Notes: a model not told the origin generated them from the letters alone. Counted from the first letter of the stretch, positions 34,757-45,097 are shown. The stretch is 64,000 bases of DNA from Microbacterium foliorum (GCF_006385575.1 NZ_CP041040.1:1116001-1180000); one strand, 5' to 3'. Numbers and translations are program-made.

Positions 34757-35983
34757 TCATCGCGACAGCCGGAGGCGGGCCATCCGATAGAGCACTCCGA
34801 GAAGCACGACCACGGTTCCGATCGCCGACGCCACGACAGGCAGGGTGTTCACGAGCACGAGGCAGCCCAGCGCTCCGACGACCTGGAGGGCACGCGGATA
34901 GCGGCGAGCCGCCGCGGACTGGCGGAAGGCGGCCGCATTGGCGATGAGGTAGTAGAGCAGCACTCCGAACGAGGAGAATCCGATCGCGTCGCGAAGGTCG
35001 GCGACGACCACGATGCCGACGACGATGAGCGCGATCGCGATCTCTGCGCGACGCGGCACCTGCCAGCGCTCGTCGATCTTCGCGAGGAACCGGGGCAGGT
35101 CCTGCTCCCGGGCCATGGCCAGCGTCGTGCGACCGATGCCCGTGAGCAGCGCGAGCAGAGCGCCCAGTGAGGCCGCCGCCGCAGCGACGCGGATGATCGG
35201 GGTGAGAGCCTGCCACCCGGTGGCTGCGGCGACATCGGCCAGAGGCGTCGTGGTCGTCGCCGCGTCGCCGCCGAGCACGAGGATGACCGTGATCGCGACG
35301 AGCGTGTAGACGACGACCGCACCGCCCAGCGCGAGAGCGATCGCCCGAGGGATCGTCCGGGCGGGGTCGACGACCTCTTCGCCCATCGTCGCGATGCGCG
35401 CGTACCCCGCGAACGCGAAGAAGAGCAGTCCGGCGCCCTGCAGCACGCCGTAGGCGCTGGCGTCAGGAAGAGGGGCGGGGGATGCCGCGGCCGACCCGCC
35501 GAGTCCGGTCGCGACGACGAGGGCGAGCCCGAGCAGCGAGAACACCACGAGAATCCGGGTGACGAGAGCCGTGCGGGTCACTCCGAAGCAGTTCACGGCT
35601 GCGAGCGCGACGACCGCTGCCACTGCCACCGGCACCTGCCAGCCCTCGGGCGTGGCGTAGGCGGCGAAGGTCATGGCCATCGCGGCGCAGCTCGCGATCT
35701 TGCCGATCACGAAGCTCCAGCCGGCGACGAAGCCCCACCACGGACCGATCTCTGCTCTGGCGTACGCGTATGTGCCGCCGGCGACGGGGTGTGCGGCGGC
35801 GAGCTGCGCCGACGCGGTGGCGTTGCAGTAGGCGACGAGCGCGGCGATGGCCAGAGCGATCAGGATGCCGCTGCCGGCGACACCGATCGCCGGGGCCCAC
35901 ACCGAGAACACGCCAGCGCCGATCATGGAGCCGAGTCCGATGGCGACGGCGTCACCGAGTCTCAGGCGGCGTGCGAGGGGCAT
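34757..35983 (-). CDS. APC superfamily amino-acid permease (basic APA type)
   Basis: The 408-residue protein has about eleven or twelve helices and opens with the canonical APC signature GLGSMIGAGVFSVWAP, followed by HPVAGGTYAYARAEIGPWWGF and FAFAGYARIATMGEEVVDPARTIPRAI. The C-terminus is short compared with E. coli permeases. The substrate is likely an amino acid or amine, otherwise unknown. A CACGAT lies six bases before the ATG, a weak version of the leaderless signal seen nearby. Confidence 0.9.
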   Translation of the reverse strand: MPLARRLRLGDAVAIGLGSMIGAGVFSVWAPAIGVAGSGILIALAIAALVAYCNATASAQLAAAHPVAGGTYAYARAEIGPWWGFVAGWSFVIGKIASCAAMAMTFAAYATPEGWQVPVAVAAVVALAAVNCFGVTRTALVTRILVVFSLLGLALVVATGLGGSAAASPAPLPDASAYGVLQGAGLLFFAFAGYARIATMGEEVVDPARTIPRAIALALGGAVVVYTLVAITVILVLGGDAATTTTPLADVAAATGWQALTPIIRVAAAAASLGALLALLTGIGRTTLAMAREQDLPRFLAKIDERWQVPRRAEIAIALIVVGIVVVADLRDAIGFSSFGVLLYYLIANAAAFRQSAAARRYPRALQVVGALGCLVLVNTLPVVASAIGTVVVLLGVLYRMARLRLSR

Positions 35984-36031
35984 CCCCTCATCGTGGCATG
36001 CGAGGGTGAACTCCCGGTGACGTCGTAGCGG

Positions 36032-36502
36032 TCAGGCGCGAGTGGCGGTGACGCGCCTCTTCTCGCGGATGTAGACCTCGCGTCGCACCTTCGCGACAAC
36101 GTCGCCGTCGCGGTCGGTGATCACGGTCTCGAACCACTCGAGCACCTTCGACCCACCGTGCGCGCGCTCGCGGATCTCCTCAGCCCGCTCCCTGCTGACC
36201 TCGAACTCGGCGGTCAGGACTCCGCGACCGGGTTTGACGAACTCGATCTCGCCGCGCGTGTCCCACACCACGTAATCGCGTCCGAGCTGGTGCATCACGA
36301 GCATGAAGAAGTACGGGTCGGTCATCGCCGACATCGAACCGCCGAACGCCGTCTTGACGTAGTTGCGCGTGAAGACGTTCACATGAAGCTCGACCGTCGC
36401 GTGCGTCCAGTCCTCGCTGAAGCGGCGGACGCGGATGCCGCTGAACAGATTGGGGATCCACAGGCTCATGCCGAGGGCGAGGCGGCGGGGAGTGATGCGC
36501 AT
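36032..36502 (-). CDS. DUF4442 hot-dog fold protein
   Basis: The 156-residue protein matches DUF4442, a PaaI-thioesterase-like hot-dog family: NPFSGIRV-type opening, NVFTRNYVKTAFGGSMSAMTDPYFFMLVMHQL over the central helix, then FVKPGRGVLTAEFEVS. The nucleophile region is conserved in outline, but the activity of the family is not established. It may hydrolyse an acyl-CoA. CACACT lies six bases before the ATG. It is divergent from the GntR operon. Confidence 0.85.
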   Translation of the reverse strand: MRITPRRLALGMSLWIPNLFSGIRVRRFSEDWTHATVELHVNVFTRNYVKTAFGGSMSAMTDPYFFMLVMHQLGRDYVVWDTRGEIEFVKPGRGVLTAEFEVSRERAEEIRERAHGGSKVLEWFETVITDRDGDVVAKVRREVYIREKRRVTATRA

Positions 36503-36565
36503 GAGGTCAGTGTGGACGATGTGATCGTCGCGACGAAGTCGACTGGAGGGTTCGAACAGTTGTTA

Positions 36566-36582
36566 TAGTTCACATAGAACTA
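36566..36582. promoter_or_regulatory. Candidate GntR operator palindrome
   Basis: TAGTTC-ACATA-GAACTA is a perfect 6-bp palindrome with a five-base centre, 18 bp before the GntR gene in an A/T-rich patch. It overlaps likely -10 hexamers (TATAGT or CATAGA), so an autorepressor bound here would block the operon. Palindromes of this kind are typical GntR-family sites. Confidence 0.55.
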
Positions 36583-36600
36583 GTAGAAATTGAGGCTCCC

Positions 36601-36951
36601 ATGCTGATCCGAATCGATGCCGACAGTGCGCGGCCGCTCTTCGATCAGGTGGCGGCATCCGTCCGCGCCGACGTCCTGACCGGACGCCTCGTGCCCGGCG
36701 ACCGTCTTCCCGCCGCGCGCGAGCTGGCGGAGGCGCTCGAGATCAATCTGCACACGGTACTTCGCGCCTATCAGCAGTTGCGCGACGAGGGGCTGATCGA
36801 CCTGCGTCGCGGCAGGGGAGCGGTGGTGTCCTCGTCGGCCGCGCCTCTTGCCGAGCTGTCCCACGACATCGCGGCACTCGTCGCCCGCGCCGCATCGCTC
36901 GGCGTCTCTTCCACGACCCTGGCCGCCCTCATCAAGGAGACCGACGCATGA
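36601..36951 (+). CDS. GntR family regulator, YtrA subfamily
   Basis: The 116-residue protein has a winged helix-turn-helix (PLFDQVAASVRADVLTGRLVPGDRLPAARELAEALEINLHTVLRAYQQL) followed by a short 45-residue tail, which is the YtrA pattern. YtrA-type regulators usually repress neighbouring membrane or transporter genes and themselves. Here the stop overlaps the DUF1648 start (ATGA), so the regulator is the first gene of a membrane-protein operon. Confidence 0.93.
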   Translation: MLIRIDADSARPLFDQVAASVRADVLTGRLVPGDRLPAARELAEALEINLHTVLRAYQQLRDEGLIDLRRGRGAVVSSSAAPLAELSHDIAALVARAASLGVSSTTLAALIKETDA

Positions 36952-37967
36952 CCCCCGAGATCCGCAGAGCCCGCACCGCCTTCTGGTGGGTGGGGGTGAT
37001 CATTCCGCTGGCTCTCATCGCACTCGCGGGCGTCGTCATGCTCGCGTGGCTGCCCGACCTCCCCGACCCGGTGGCGACCCACTGGGGAGCCGGGGAAGTC
37101 GACGGGTACGCACCGAAGTGGATGCCGCCGGTCATGCTGGCAGGGCTCGGCGGAGGGGTCGTCGCGCTGTTCGCCTCGATCGCCCTCCTCTCTCACAGAC
37201 CTCCTCAGCAGGGTGCGGACACATCGATCCCGCCGGCAGGGTGGTCTGCGACGGCTCGCCTGCTCGGCGCCGTGAGTCTCGGCACCGCGGGCATGATGTC
37301 GTTTCTCACTGTCGCCATCGTCGGTGTGCAGCGCGGCCTGTCAGACGCTGCGGATGCGCCCGACATCGCGCCCTGGACCCCGCTCTTCCTTCTGGTCGGC
37401 GTCGGCCTCGCCGTCGCAGGCTGGTTCCTGCAGCCGGCAGTGGAACGCCCCGCGGAGGCATCCGGCGCCGCTGCGCAGCCGTTGCCGCTCGCAGACCACG
37501 AACGCGCGGTGTGGATGAAGACCGTCACGATCGCGAAGACCGGCCAGGTCGTACTCGTTATCGGTGTGCTCGTCACGACCGCGATGAGTGTGCTGCTGCT
37601 TGCCCGGGGAATCGCCGGCGGGTGGATCACCGCCGCGGTCACGCTGCTTCTCATCGTCCTGGTCTTGACCAGTCTGACCTTCCGAGTGCGTGCGAGCGCC
37701 GCGGGTCTCCGGGTGCGCTCGGCGGCCGGCTGGCCTCGGCTGGAGATCCCCGCAGCGGAGATCGCGAGCACACGCTCGGTCCGCATCGACCCGTTCGCCG
37801 AGTTCGGAGGCTGGGGCTACCGCTTCGGCACGGACGGCCGTCGGGGCTTCGTGCTGCGCGCAGGCGAGGCCCTCGAGGTCACCCGCACGGACGGCCGGGT
37901 GTTCGTCGTCACCGTCGATGACGCGACCACCGCGGCATCCGTCCTCGCTGCCGCCGGCCAACGATGA
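36948..37967 (+). CDS. DUF1648 domain membrane protein
   Basis: The 339-residue protein begins with the DUF1648 block (LPDLPDPVATHWGAGEVDGYAPKW, about residues 28-51) between two helices, and has further helices near 100, 130, 190 and 220. A C-terminal soluble portion (about 240-339) forms a strand-rich PH-like domain (LEIPAAEIASTRSVRIDPFAEFGGWGYR). DUF1648 proteins commonly pair with YtrA regulators in actinobacteria and firmicutes. Function is unknown; a link to cell-envelope stress is often suggested. Confidence 0.88.
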   Translation: MTPEIRRARTAFWWVGVIIPLALIALAGVVMLAWLPDLPDPVATHWGAGEVDGYAPKWMPPVMLAGLGGGVVALFASIALLSHRPPQQGADTSIPPAGWSATARLLGAVSLGTAGMMSFLTVAIVGVQRGLSDAADAPDIAPWTPLFLLVGVGLAVAGWFLQPAVERPAEASGAAAQPLPLADHERAVWMKTVTIAKTGQVVLVIGVLVTTAMSVLLLARGIAGGWITAAVTLLLIVLVLTSLTFRVRASAAGLRVRSAAGWPRLEIPAAEIASTRSVRIDPFAEFGGWGYRFGTDGRRGFVLRAGEALEVTRTDGRVFVVTVDDATTAASVLAAAGQR

Positions 37968-38002
37968 CCGCGCCCCCGCACCCCGATACAAGGAGAACCA
38001 TC

Positions 38003-38935
38003 GTGACTCGCCTACGCATCGCCGCCATCGTCGTCTTCACGGTCATCGCCTGCGGGGCGGCCTGGCTCGTCGCCCTGCCGCTGTGGCTGGGTGACGGTCT
38101 CGCAGAACCGACCACCGGAGTCCTCCTGCCCGCGATGATGCTGACGCCTGCGCTCGCCGCGCTGATCGTCACGTTCACGATGCGCGTACCGGCGCGCGGC
38201 GAGCGAGTGCGCTTCCTCGGTCTGTGGCCCCTCCGACCGGCCAAGCGGGTCATCTGGCTCATGGTCCTCGGCTGGCTCGTGCCGCCACTTCTCGTCGGCC
38301 TCAGCATCCTGGTCGCCGCGGCCCTCGGCTTCATCCGGCTCGACCTGACCTTCGCAGGCTTCTCGGCCGAAATCGCGACGATGGTTCCGGACGGCACTCC
38401 GCTGCCGCCGGTCGAGATCCTGGTGATCTCGCAGCTCGCGATCATTCCGGTGGGCGCGCTCCTCAACAGCGTGTTGGCATTCGGCGAGGAGCTGGGGTGG
38501 CGTGGATGGCTCGTGCCGGCGCTGCGGCCCCTCGGCACCTGGCCGACGCTGCTCATCAGCGGCGTGATCTGGGGGTTCTGGCACAGCCCGGTCATCCTGC
38601 TGGGATACAACTTCGGGCGCACGGACGTCACCGGCGTGCTCTTCATGATCGGTGGCTGTGTCGCGTGGGGGATCCTGCTCGGGTGGCTGCGACTGCGCTC
38701 AGCCTCGATCTGGCCCGCGGTCCTCGCCCACGGATCGCTGAACGCGGCAGGCGGACTCGTCCTGCTCTTCTCCGCGTCGCAGCCCGACCTCGCACTCGCC
38801 GGTCCGCTGGGGGTCGCCGCGTGGATCGTGATCGCGGTGGTGATCGCGGTTCTCGCCGTCACCGGACAGTTCCGTGAGCAGCCCGAGCTCGCGGGCGCGC
38901 CCGGCCGACTGCTCTCGCAGCCGCGGGCCGAGTAG
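38003..38935 (+). CDS. CPBP family intramembrane metalloprotease
   Basis: The 310-residue CAAX-protease/bacteriocin-processing (CPBP) protein has about eight helices and the three zinc/catalytic motifs: FGEELGWRGWLVP (about 159-171), FWHSPVILLGYN and LAHGSLNAAGG. Members cleave within membranes; some give self-immunity to bacteriocins. The GTG at 38003 is chosen because AAGGAG lies seven bases upstream; an ATG at 37964 overlapping the preceding stop would add 13 residues. It is the third gene of the GntR-led operon. Confidence 0.9.
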   Translation: MTRLRIAAIVVFTVIACGAAWLVALPLWLGDGLAEPTTGVLLPAMMLTPALAALIVTFTMRVPARGERVRFLGLWPLRPAKRVIWLMVLGWLVPPLLVGLSILVAAALGFIRLDLTFAGFSAEIATMVPDGTPLPPVEILVISQLAIIPVGALLNSVLAFGEELGWRGWLVPALRPLGTWPTLLISGVIWGFWHSPVILLGYNFGRTDVTGVLFMIGGCVAWGILLGWLRLRSASIWPAVLAHGSLNAAGGLVLLFSASQPDLALAGPLGVAAWIVIAVVIAVLAVTGQFREQPELAGAPGRLLSQPRAE

Positions 38936-38984
38936 CGTCTGCAAGCCCCTTGACGCTCCTGGAGCGTCACGATTGGCTGAGGGC

Positions 38985-39644
38985 ATGGATTCCACTCCCG
39001 CCGCCTGGTCGAACGCCGATGCCTACCTCGCAGACCTGCTGGTCGGTCACGACCCGCACCTCGAGGCGGCGCTGTCGGCCCAACGAGATGCCGGTCTTCC
39101 CGAGATCGAGGTCGCTCCCGTCGGAGGAAAGCTCCTCAACCTCCTCGCGCGCATCAGCGGCGCTCGCCGCGTGCTCGAGATCGGCACGCTGGGTGGGTAC
39201 TCCACGATCTGGCTCGCCCGGGCCGTCGGGCCGGATGGACGTGTCGTCACGGTCGAGGCCGAAGCCGACAACGCGGCCGTCGCCCGCGCGAGCATCGATG
39301 CCGCCGGTGTCGGCGACCGCGTCGACATCCGGATAGGCCGGGGCGCCGATGTGCTCCCTTCTCTCGTCGGTGGTTTCGACCTGGTCTTCATCGATGCCGA
39401 CAAGGAGTCGAACACCGTCTACCTCGACTGGGCGGCGAAGCTAGGACATCCGGGCACCGTGATCGTGCTCGACAACATCGGACGCGAGGGCGAGATCGTC
39501 CGTGAGGATTCGACGGACTCCAAGGTCGTCGGCACGAGGGACGCACTGCGGATGCTGAGCGAAGACGCGCGCTTCGATGCGACCGCCCTGCAGACGGTCG
39601 GCGCGAAGGGCTGGGACGGCTTCGCCCTCGCCGTCGTGGTGTGA
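38985..39644 (+). CDS. Class I SAM-dependent O-methyltransferase
   Basis: The 219-residue protein belongs to the catechol/caffeoyl-CoA-type O-methyltransferase family (Methyltransf_3). SAM-binding motif I is RVLEIGTLGGYSTIWLA (about 61-77), motif II FDLVFIDADKESN with the metal-binding Asp, and VIVLDNIGREGE follows. It methylates a hydroxyl group; the substrate is unknown. The start codon has only a weak upstream signal. It lies 49 bp after the CPBP gene. Confidence 0.92.
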   Translation: MDSTPAAWSNADAYLADLLVGHDPHLEAALSAQRDAGLPEIEVAPVGGKLLNLLARISGARRVLEIGTLGGYSTIWLARAVGPDGRVVTVEAEADNAAVARASIDAAGVGDRVDIRIGRGADVLPSLVGGFDLVFIDADKESNTVYLDWAAKLGHPGTVIVLDNIGREGEIVREDSTDSKVVGTRDALRMLSEDARFDATALQTVGAKGWDGFALAVVV

Positions 39645-39729
39645 GCCGTCGGGACGAACCCGGGAGGTCGACCGCGAGCGGGCTAGACTGGGCGCGGATC
39701 GACGACGCTCCACACAACCTTTTCTCTGA

Positions 39730-41025
<1,296 letters not shown>

Positions 41026-41078
41026 ACACAGCAGAGACAGACACACGCCGCCTGAGCGGCACGTACGGAGGAGGAGCC

Positions 41079-41639
41079 GTGGCACGACGACCGGCTCCTC
41101 CTTCGGCGTCTTCGGGCGCGTCCCGCACCGCGCCGACAGCGAAGGCGACCCAGCGTCCGTCCGCTCGCCGGCCGCGGGGCGCGGCGGATCGAGGCCCCGA
41201 GGAGCGCCGCGTCGATGTGCGCGAGTGGGCCTCCGGCATCCGCCTCTCCGCATTCTCGGTCATCATGCTCTCGCTCGTCGTCCTCGGGGCGTGGGTGCTG
41301 GTGCCGACGCTCGGAACCTTCATCGACCAGAGACAGAAGATCTCGGCTCTCGAGCAGTCGATCCAGGTCTCCGAAGACCAGATCGTCGCGCTCGAGCAGG
41401 AGCGTGAACGCTGGAACGACCCGGCCTACATCACCACCCAAGCGCGCGAGCGCCTGTACTACGTCAAGCCCGGCGAGGTCGTGTTCCTGATCGACAACGA
41501 CCTCGACCCTGCGGCGCTTCCGCAGCAGCAGGGACCGGTCAGCGACACCCTCGAAGAGACGCCTTCCGACTGGATGCCGCAGCTGCTGCGCACGCTCACG
41601 TCCGCAGGGCTGAGCGACACGGCGGCAGTCGCCCGCTGA
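41079..41639 (+). CDS. Septum formation initiator (FtsB/DivIC family)
   Basis: The 186-residue bitopic protein has a 55-residue basic, Ala/Pro-rich cytoplasmic tail, one membrane segment (about 56-76), a periplasmic coiled coil (QKISALEQSIQVSEDQIVALEQERERW) and the family ending DPAYITTQARERLYYVKPGEVVF. It should join FtsQ and FtsL in the divisome. The C-terminal Asp/Pro tail after the conserved part is longer than in E. coli FtsB. A strong GGAGGAGGAG precedes the GTG start. It follows eno by 53 bp. Confidence 0.93.
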   Translation: MARRPAPPSASSGASRTAPTAKATQRPSARRPRGAADRGPEERRVDVREWASGIRLSAFSVIMLSLVVLGAWVLVPTLGTFIDQRQKISALEQSIQVSEDQIVALEQERERWNDPAYITTQARERLYYVKPGEVVFLIDNDLDPAALPQQQGPVSDTLEETPSDWMPQLLRTLTSAGLSDTAAVAR

Positions 41640-41695
41640 CTGTCGGCACCGCCGCGCAAGGTGTGTGCTCCGAGCATCCTCCCGGTCGGCTCCCG

Positions 41696-41701
41696 TACGC
41701 T
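41696..41701 (+). promoter_or_regulatory. -10 box (TACGCT) of the DUF501 gene
   Basis: TACGCT, then GGACGA, then the GTG at 41708. Confidence 0.6.
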
Positions 41702-41707
41702 GGACGA

Positions 41708-42250
41708 GTGACCACGCCGCCATTCCCCGCCCCCACGACCGCCGAGCTCGCCGTGGTGTCGGCCCAGTTGGGGAGGACCGCCCGCGGCGTCGTCGGCATC
41801 GCCGCCCGCTGCGTGTGTGGCAACCCCACGGTCGTCGCCACGACACCCCGGCTCCCCGACGGAACGCCGTTCCCCACGTTCTACTACCTGACGCATCCGG
41901 CCGCGACCGCAGCGATGTCGACCCTCGAGGCCACGCAGGTGATGCCCGAGCTCGCCGCGCTGCTCGACGAGGACGAGGACGTCGCAGCCGCGTACCTCGC
42001 GGCGCACGAGGCCTATCTCACCGACAGGGCGCAGTTCGGAGACGTCGGCGAGATCGACGGGATCTCCGCCGGCGGCATGCCCTCGCGCGTCAAGTGCCTG
42101 CACGCTCTGGCCGGTCACGCTCTCGCAGCGGGTCCCGGCGTGAACCCGATCGGCGACGCGGCTCTCTCGCGCTCGACCTGGTCGCCTGAGCGGTGCCGGT
42201 GCGACGACCCCGGTGCGGCCCTGCGCGACGCCGAGGCATCGACCGCATGA
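41708..42250 (+). CDS. DUF501 domain protein
   Basis: The 180-residue protein matches DUF501, a conserved actinobacterial family found next to eno and ftsB. Segments include VGIAARCVCGNPTVVATTPRL, PTFYYLTHPAATAAMSTLEA and PSRVKCLHALAGHALAAGPGVNPIGD, with conserved Cys and His residues that could bind a metal. The biochemical role is unknown. It has its own leaderless-type promoter, and its stop overlaps the start of the protease gene (ATGA). In many relatives a Ppx/GppA phosphatase follows; here an S8 protease does. Confidence 0.92.
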   Translation: MTTPPFPAPTTAELAVVSAQLGRTARGVVGIAARCVCGNPTVVATTPRLPDGTPFPTFYYLTHPAATAAMSTLEATQVMPELAALLDEDEDVAAAYLAAHEAYLTDRAQFGDVGEIDGISAGGMPSRVKCLHALAGHALAAGPGVNPIGDAALSRSTWSPERCRCDDPGAALRDAEASTA

Positions 42251-43542
42251 GGCGGCCGCGGATGCTGCGCAACGGTGTCGCGGTGGCGACGATCGTGGCA
42301 TCCGTCCTGCTCCTGGGCGCAGCGACCCCGCCTCCAGGGCCCGTGCCGGACGACCCCGCAGACCCGGATCGCGCAGCCGAGTACTGGCTCGACGGAGCCG
42401 GCATCCGCGATGCGTGGCAGACCACGCGCGGCGACGGAGTGACGATCGCCGTCATCGACACCGGGATCGCCAAGGTCCCCGGCGTGTTCGATGGGGCCGT
42501 CGTCGGCGGCACCGATGTGTCGGGCACGGGAACCCCCGACGGGCGCACTCCGGTGGGTGCCATCGACGGCAATCACGGATCATGGGTCGCGTCGCTCGCC
42601 GCCGGACGCGGCTCCGCAGACGGCAAGGGGATGATCGGAGTCGCTCCCGAGGCCGATCTGCTGTCGATCTCCGTGGGCTTCGGCGCCGCGGCCGCCGTGC
42701 CGTTCACCGAGCAGGTCGCGAAGGCCATGCGATGGGCGGTCGATCACGGAGCCGACATCATCAACCTCTCCTTCACCACGAACACGCTGGACTGGGACAG
42801 GAGCTGGGACGACGCGTTCCTCTATGCCTTCGAGCACGACGTCGTGGTGGTCGTCGCCGCGGGCAACCGGGGGAGCGGCACCGACATCATCGGCGCTCCC
42901 GCGACGATCCCCGGCGTGCTGACCGTCGGCGGAGTCGACCAGACGGGCACGGCGAGCGTCGAGGCATCGACTCAGGGGATCACCATCGGAATCGCGGCGC
43001 CCAGCGAGGGTCTCCGAGGCGTCTCTGCAGACGGCACCGTCGTGCCCTGGAGCGGCACGAGCGGTGCGGCACCCATCGTCGCGGGCATCGCCGCCCTCGT
43101 CCGGTCTGCGCACCCCGAGCTCGATGCGGCGAACGTCATCAATCGCATCATCAAGACAGCGATCAAGGTCCCGGGCATGGCCGACCTCCCCGATCCTCTC
43201 TACGGCTACGGGCTGGTGGATGCCGATGCGGCGATCGCGGCCGACGTTCCGAAGGTCTCCGAGAACCCGATGGGAGATCTCGCCGAGTGGGTTCGCCTGT
43301 TCCGACGCGCAGAGAGCGTTCCTCAGCCCGAACCCACCGCCGCACCGGTCGAGGTGCCGCCCCTGCCGGATGCGGACGCACCGTCAGATCCCGGTTCACC
43401 GCTGCTTCCCAGCGCTGAATCGCTGCGCTACGGTACCCTGCCGCTCATCGCGCTCACAGTCCCTGGTATCCTGATAGCGCTTGGCGTCACCGCAGCTGCC
43501 CGGCGCATCCGATCGGCGCGCGCTCGCACGCCACATCCCTGA
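42247..43542 (+). CDS. Mycosin-like S8 family serine protease
   Basis: The 431-residue subtilase has a signal peptide (about 1-26), catalytic Asp71 (IAVIDTGIA), His110 (DGNHGSWVASLAAG) and Ser272 (SGTSGAAPIVAG), then a Pro-rich stretch and a C-terminal membrane anchor (about 400-420). The early YWLDGAGIRDAWQTTRGDGV segment and the C-terminal anchor resemble mycosins, proteases of type VII secretion systems. No ESX genes are visible in this window. Translation is coupled to DUF501 by an ATGA overlap. Confidence 0.9.
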   Translation: MRRPRMLRNGVAVATIVASVLLLGAATPPPGPVPDDPADPDRAAEYWLDGAGIRDAWQTTRGDGVTIAVIDTGIAKVPGVFDGAVVGGTDVSGTGTPDGRTPVGAIDGNHGSWVASLAAGRGSADGKGMIGVAPEADLLSISVGFGAAAAVPFTEQVAKAMRWAVDHGADIINLSFTTNTLDWDRSWDDAFLYAFEHDVVVVVAAGNRGSGTDIIGAPATIPGVLTVGGVDQTGTASVEASTQGITIGIAAPSEGLRGVSADGTVVPWSGTSGAAPIVAGIAALVRSAHPELDAANVINRIIKTAIKVPGMADLPDPLYGYGLVDADAAIAADVPKVSENPMGDLAEWVRLFRRAESVPQPEPTAAPVEVPPLPDADAPSDPGSPLLPSAESLRYGTLPLIALTVPGILIALGVTAAARRIRSARARTPHP

Positions 43543-43563
43543 CTCCCGAGGAGTTGTCCCCCT

Positions 43564-45051
43564 GTGCCTCAGAACAGCACTGTGCCCAAGATTCTGATCG
43601 TCGGTGGAGGCTACGCAGGCTTCTACACGGCGTGGAAGCTGGAGAAGCACCTTCGCAAGGGTGAAGCAGACGTCACCATGGTCGACCCGCTGCCGTACAT
43701 GACGTACCAGCCGTTCCTTCCCGAGGTTGCTGCCGGGTCGATCGAAGCCCGACACTCGGTGGTCGCACACCGTCGCCACCTGAAGCGGACGAACGTGCTC
43801 ACCGCCAAGGTGACCGGAATCAACCACGCCGAGAAGGTCGCGACGATCACCCCTCCGGTGGGCGAGCCCTACGAGTTCTCGTACGACCAGATCGTCGTCA
43901 CGGCAGGTGCGGTCTCCCGTACCTTCCCGATCCCCGGCATCGCGGACAACGCGATCGGTCTGAAGACGATCGAAGAGGCCGTCGCGATCCGTGACCGCCT
44001 GATGTCGAACTTCGACAAGGCCGCGTCGCTGCCTGCAGGTCCTGAGCGCGACCGCCTGCTCTCCGTCGTCGTCGTCGGCGGTGGCTTCGCCGGCATCGAG
44101 GTCTTCGCCGAGCTGCGCTCGCTGGCCTCGTCGCTCGTGGGCAAGTACCCGCAGCTGACCTTCGACGACACGCACTTCCACCTCATCGAGGCGATGGGGC
44201 GCATCATGCCCGAGGTGTCGCTGCAGACGAGCGAGTGGGTACTCAAGGACCTCGCGAAGCGCGGTGCCAACGTGCACCTCGACACGCAGCTCACCAGTGC
44301 TGTCGACGGCAACGTCGAGCTGTCGACCGGCGAGATCATCCCGACCGATCTGATCGTGTGGACAGCCGGTGTCATGGCGAACCCGACCGTCGTGCGCGGT
44401 GGCGACCTGCCGATCGAGGAGCGCGGCCGCATCCAGACCCGTGCCGACCTCCGTGTCGGCACGCCCGAGGCCTTCGTCCCCGGAGCCTGGGCTGCCGGAG
44501 ACGTCTCGGCCGTTCCCGACCTGTCGGGTGGCGGCGTCGGCGGCTTCTGCGTGCCGAACGCCCAGCATGCAGTGCGTCAGGCGAAGCTCCTCGCGAAGAA
44601 CATCGTCGCCGTGCTGCGCGGTGAGGACCCGAAGGAGTACTTCCACAAGAACCTCGGTGCCGTCGCGGGCCTCGGCCTCTACAACGGCGTCTTCCAGTCC
44701 GGCAAGATCGCCCTCAAGGGCTTCGTCGCCTGGGTTGCGCACCGCGGCTACCACGGTCTCGCCATGCCCACGTGGGAGCGCAAGTTCCGTGTGGTCTGGG
44801 GCTGGTGGAACAACCTGTGGCTCGGTCGCGACCTGGTGAACCTCGAGACGGTGCAGAACCCGCGTTACGTCTTCGAGGAGTTCGCCGCTCGTCCGCGTCC
44901 GGCCGCCGATGCTCCGGCTCCCGCGGTCACGGCTCCGGCCGCTCAGGCGACCGCGTCCGACAAGGCCGCCGACGAGAAGCCTGCGGGCCAGAAGACGGCA
45001 GCCAAGAAGCCGGCTGCGAAGAAGACCGCTGAGACGGCTGCTGCCAAGTAG
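43564..45051 (+). CDS. ndh: Type II NADH dehydrogenase (NDH-2)
   Basis: NDH-2 transfers electrons from NADH to quinone without pumping protons. The 495-residue flavoprotein has two Rossmann motifs, ILIVGGGYAGFYTAWKLE (about 10-27) for FAD and SVVVVGGGFAGIEVFAEL (about 165-182) for NADH, plus GAWAAGDVSAVPD. The membrane-binding segment is near residues 375-430. The C-terminal 60 residues are an Ala/Pro then Lys/Ala repeat tail not needed for the fold. GAGGAG lies about ten bases before the GTG. A perfect 15-bp terminator hairpin follows. Confidence 0.95.
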   Translation: MPQNSTVPKILIVGGGYAGFYTAWKLEKHLRKGEADVTMVDPLPYMTYQPFLPEVAAGSIEARHSVVAHRRHLKRTNVLTAKVTGINHAEKVATITPPVGEPYEFSYDQIVVTAGAVSRTFPIPGIADNAIGLKTIEEAVAIRDRLMSNFDKAASLPAGPERDRLLSVVVVGGGFAGIEVFAELRSLASSLVGKYPQLTFDDTHFHLIEAMGRIMPEVSLQTSEWVLKDLAKRGANVHLDTQLTSAVDGNVELSTGEIIPTDLIVWTAGVMANPTVVRGGDLPIEERGRIQTRADLRVGTPEAFVPGAWAAGDVSAVPDLSGGGVGGFCVPNAQHAVRQAKLLAKNIVAVLRGEDPKEYFHKNLGAVAGLGLYNGVFQSGKIALKGFVAWVAHRGYHGLAMPTWERKFRVVWGWWNNLWLGRDLVNLETVQNPRYVFEEFAARPRPAADAPAPAVTAPAAQATASDKAADEKPAGQKTAAKKPAAKKTAETAAAK

Positions 45052-45064
45052 CAGTCATCTCCTC

Positions 45065-45097
45065 GAACGCCCCGACTCCTCCGGAGTCGGGGCGTTC
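45065..45097 (+). terminator. Strong hairpin terminator after ndh
   Basis: GAACGCCCCGACTCC (45065-45079) pairs perfectly with GGAGTCGGGGCGTTC (45083-45097), 15 bp with a three-base loop. Confidence 0.9.

Noticed and set aside
39660..39690. A full sigma-70 promoter for eno
   Set aside because: TAGACT is a good -10 box, but no convincing -35 hexamer lies at 16-18 bases, so only the -10 is noted in the gene entry.
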